Source: Trueperella abortisuis (GTDB lineage Bacteria > Actinomycetota > Actinomycetes > Actinomycetales > Actinomycetaceae). From it: a DNA stretch of 64,000 bases. The first letter of the stretch is position 1; every line of letters starts with the position of its first letter. Positions 63,942 through 64,000 of the stretch are shown piece by piece. The position numbers were made by a program, and so were the translations under genes. A model generated the notes under the pieces. That model did no database searches. It was not told the DNA's origin and worked only from the letters and a program-made list of their open reading frames with translations. The stretch covers positions 806,001 through 870,000 of the forward strand of contig NZ_JAUSQL010000001.1 in assembly GCF_030811095.1 (NCBI RefSeq). Direction: 5' to 3'.

Positions 63942-64000
63942 GTGAAGCAGATCGTAGAGAACATCAGCGAGACCCGCGCCAAGCTGAGCGTGGAGGTCCC
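63942..64000 (+). CDS. tig: Trigger factor (N-terminus only, runs off window)
   Basis: GTG start followed by KQIVENISETRAKLSVEV, the conserved start of the ribosome-bound chaperone and prolyl isomerase trigger factor. A TATGATAAT-like -10 region (63863-63872) and a GTGTGC/GCACAC hairpin in the leader precede it. Only 19 codons are visible. Confidence 0.85.
   Translation, partial: MKQIVENISETRAKLSVEV

Overview
The window is high-GC Gram-positive chromosome. Its gene families point to the order Actinomycetales, probably family Actinomycetaceae: DUF3117 and DUF3107 proteins, an AdnA/AdnB-type helicase-nuclease pair, a Mycobacterium-like mrp / DUF1003 / PRC-MgtE_N-CBS neighbourhood, an actinobacterial Tad pilus operon, and a tmRNA tag ending in ALAA. 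The genus cannot be fixed from sequence alone.

Layout. 0-7 kb: a tightly overlapping operon for nucleoside uptake and breakdown (ABC ATPase, two permeases, cytidine deaminase, thymidine phosphorylase, an unknown papain-like protein, deoxyribose-phosphate aldolase). 7-18 kb: a lipoprotein, a phosphopentomutase-like mutase with purine nucleoside phosphorylase, then housekeeping genes (LOG, DUF3117, O-methyltransferase, Mrp, DUF1003, PRC-MgtE_N-CBS, Xaa-Pro aminopeptidase, PHP, MarC). 18.4-22.2 kb: an AT-richer foreign patch holding the wreck of an ABC exporter, its ATPase split at the Walker B motif by an IS21-family element with a 7-bp target duplication. 22.3-44 kb: DEAD-box helicase, DUF3107, AdnA/AdnB-like helicase-nucleases, a phosphotransferase, the Tad pilus operon, prfB, ftsE-ftsX-M23 hydrolase, smpB, a HAD phosphatase, an LD-carboxypeptidase, a small kinase and ssrA (tmRNA).

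44.4-52.2 kb is a decayed, lower-GC island beginning at the 3' end of ssrA. It has an integrase stub, two scaffold-like phage gene fragments separated by a broken IS256-family element, and an array of toxin-tail/immunity cassettes. Three cassettes are paralogues sharing a conserved toxin C-terminus, one has an EndoU-like toxin, and two face each other across a perfect 253-bp inverted repeat. Inversion between those repeats would exchange which toxin tail and immunity gene is joined to a shared upstream module. This is the most unusual part of the window.

52.2-64 kb returns to host-like sequence: an M20 amidohydrolase with an MFS exporter, an alpha/beta hydrolase, a large secreted GH95 alpha-L-fucosidase with FG-GAP-type C-terminal repeats, a full-length MgtE Mg2+ channel, an aldo/keto reductase and the start of the trigger factor gene. 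Functionally the window links nucleoside salvage, cell division and wall hydrolysis (FtsEX-M23, LD-carboxypeptidase), ribosome rescue (smpB and ssrA only 2.8 kb apart) and surface or host-glycan interaction (Tad pili, fucosidase).
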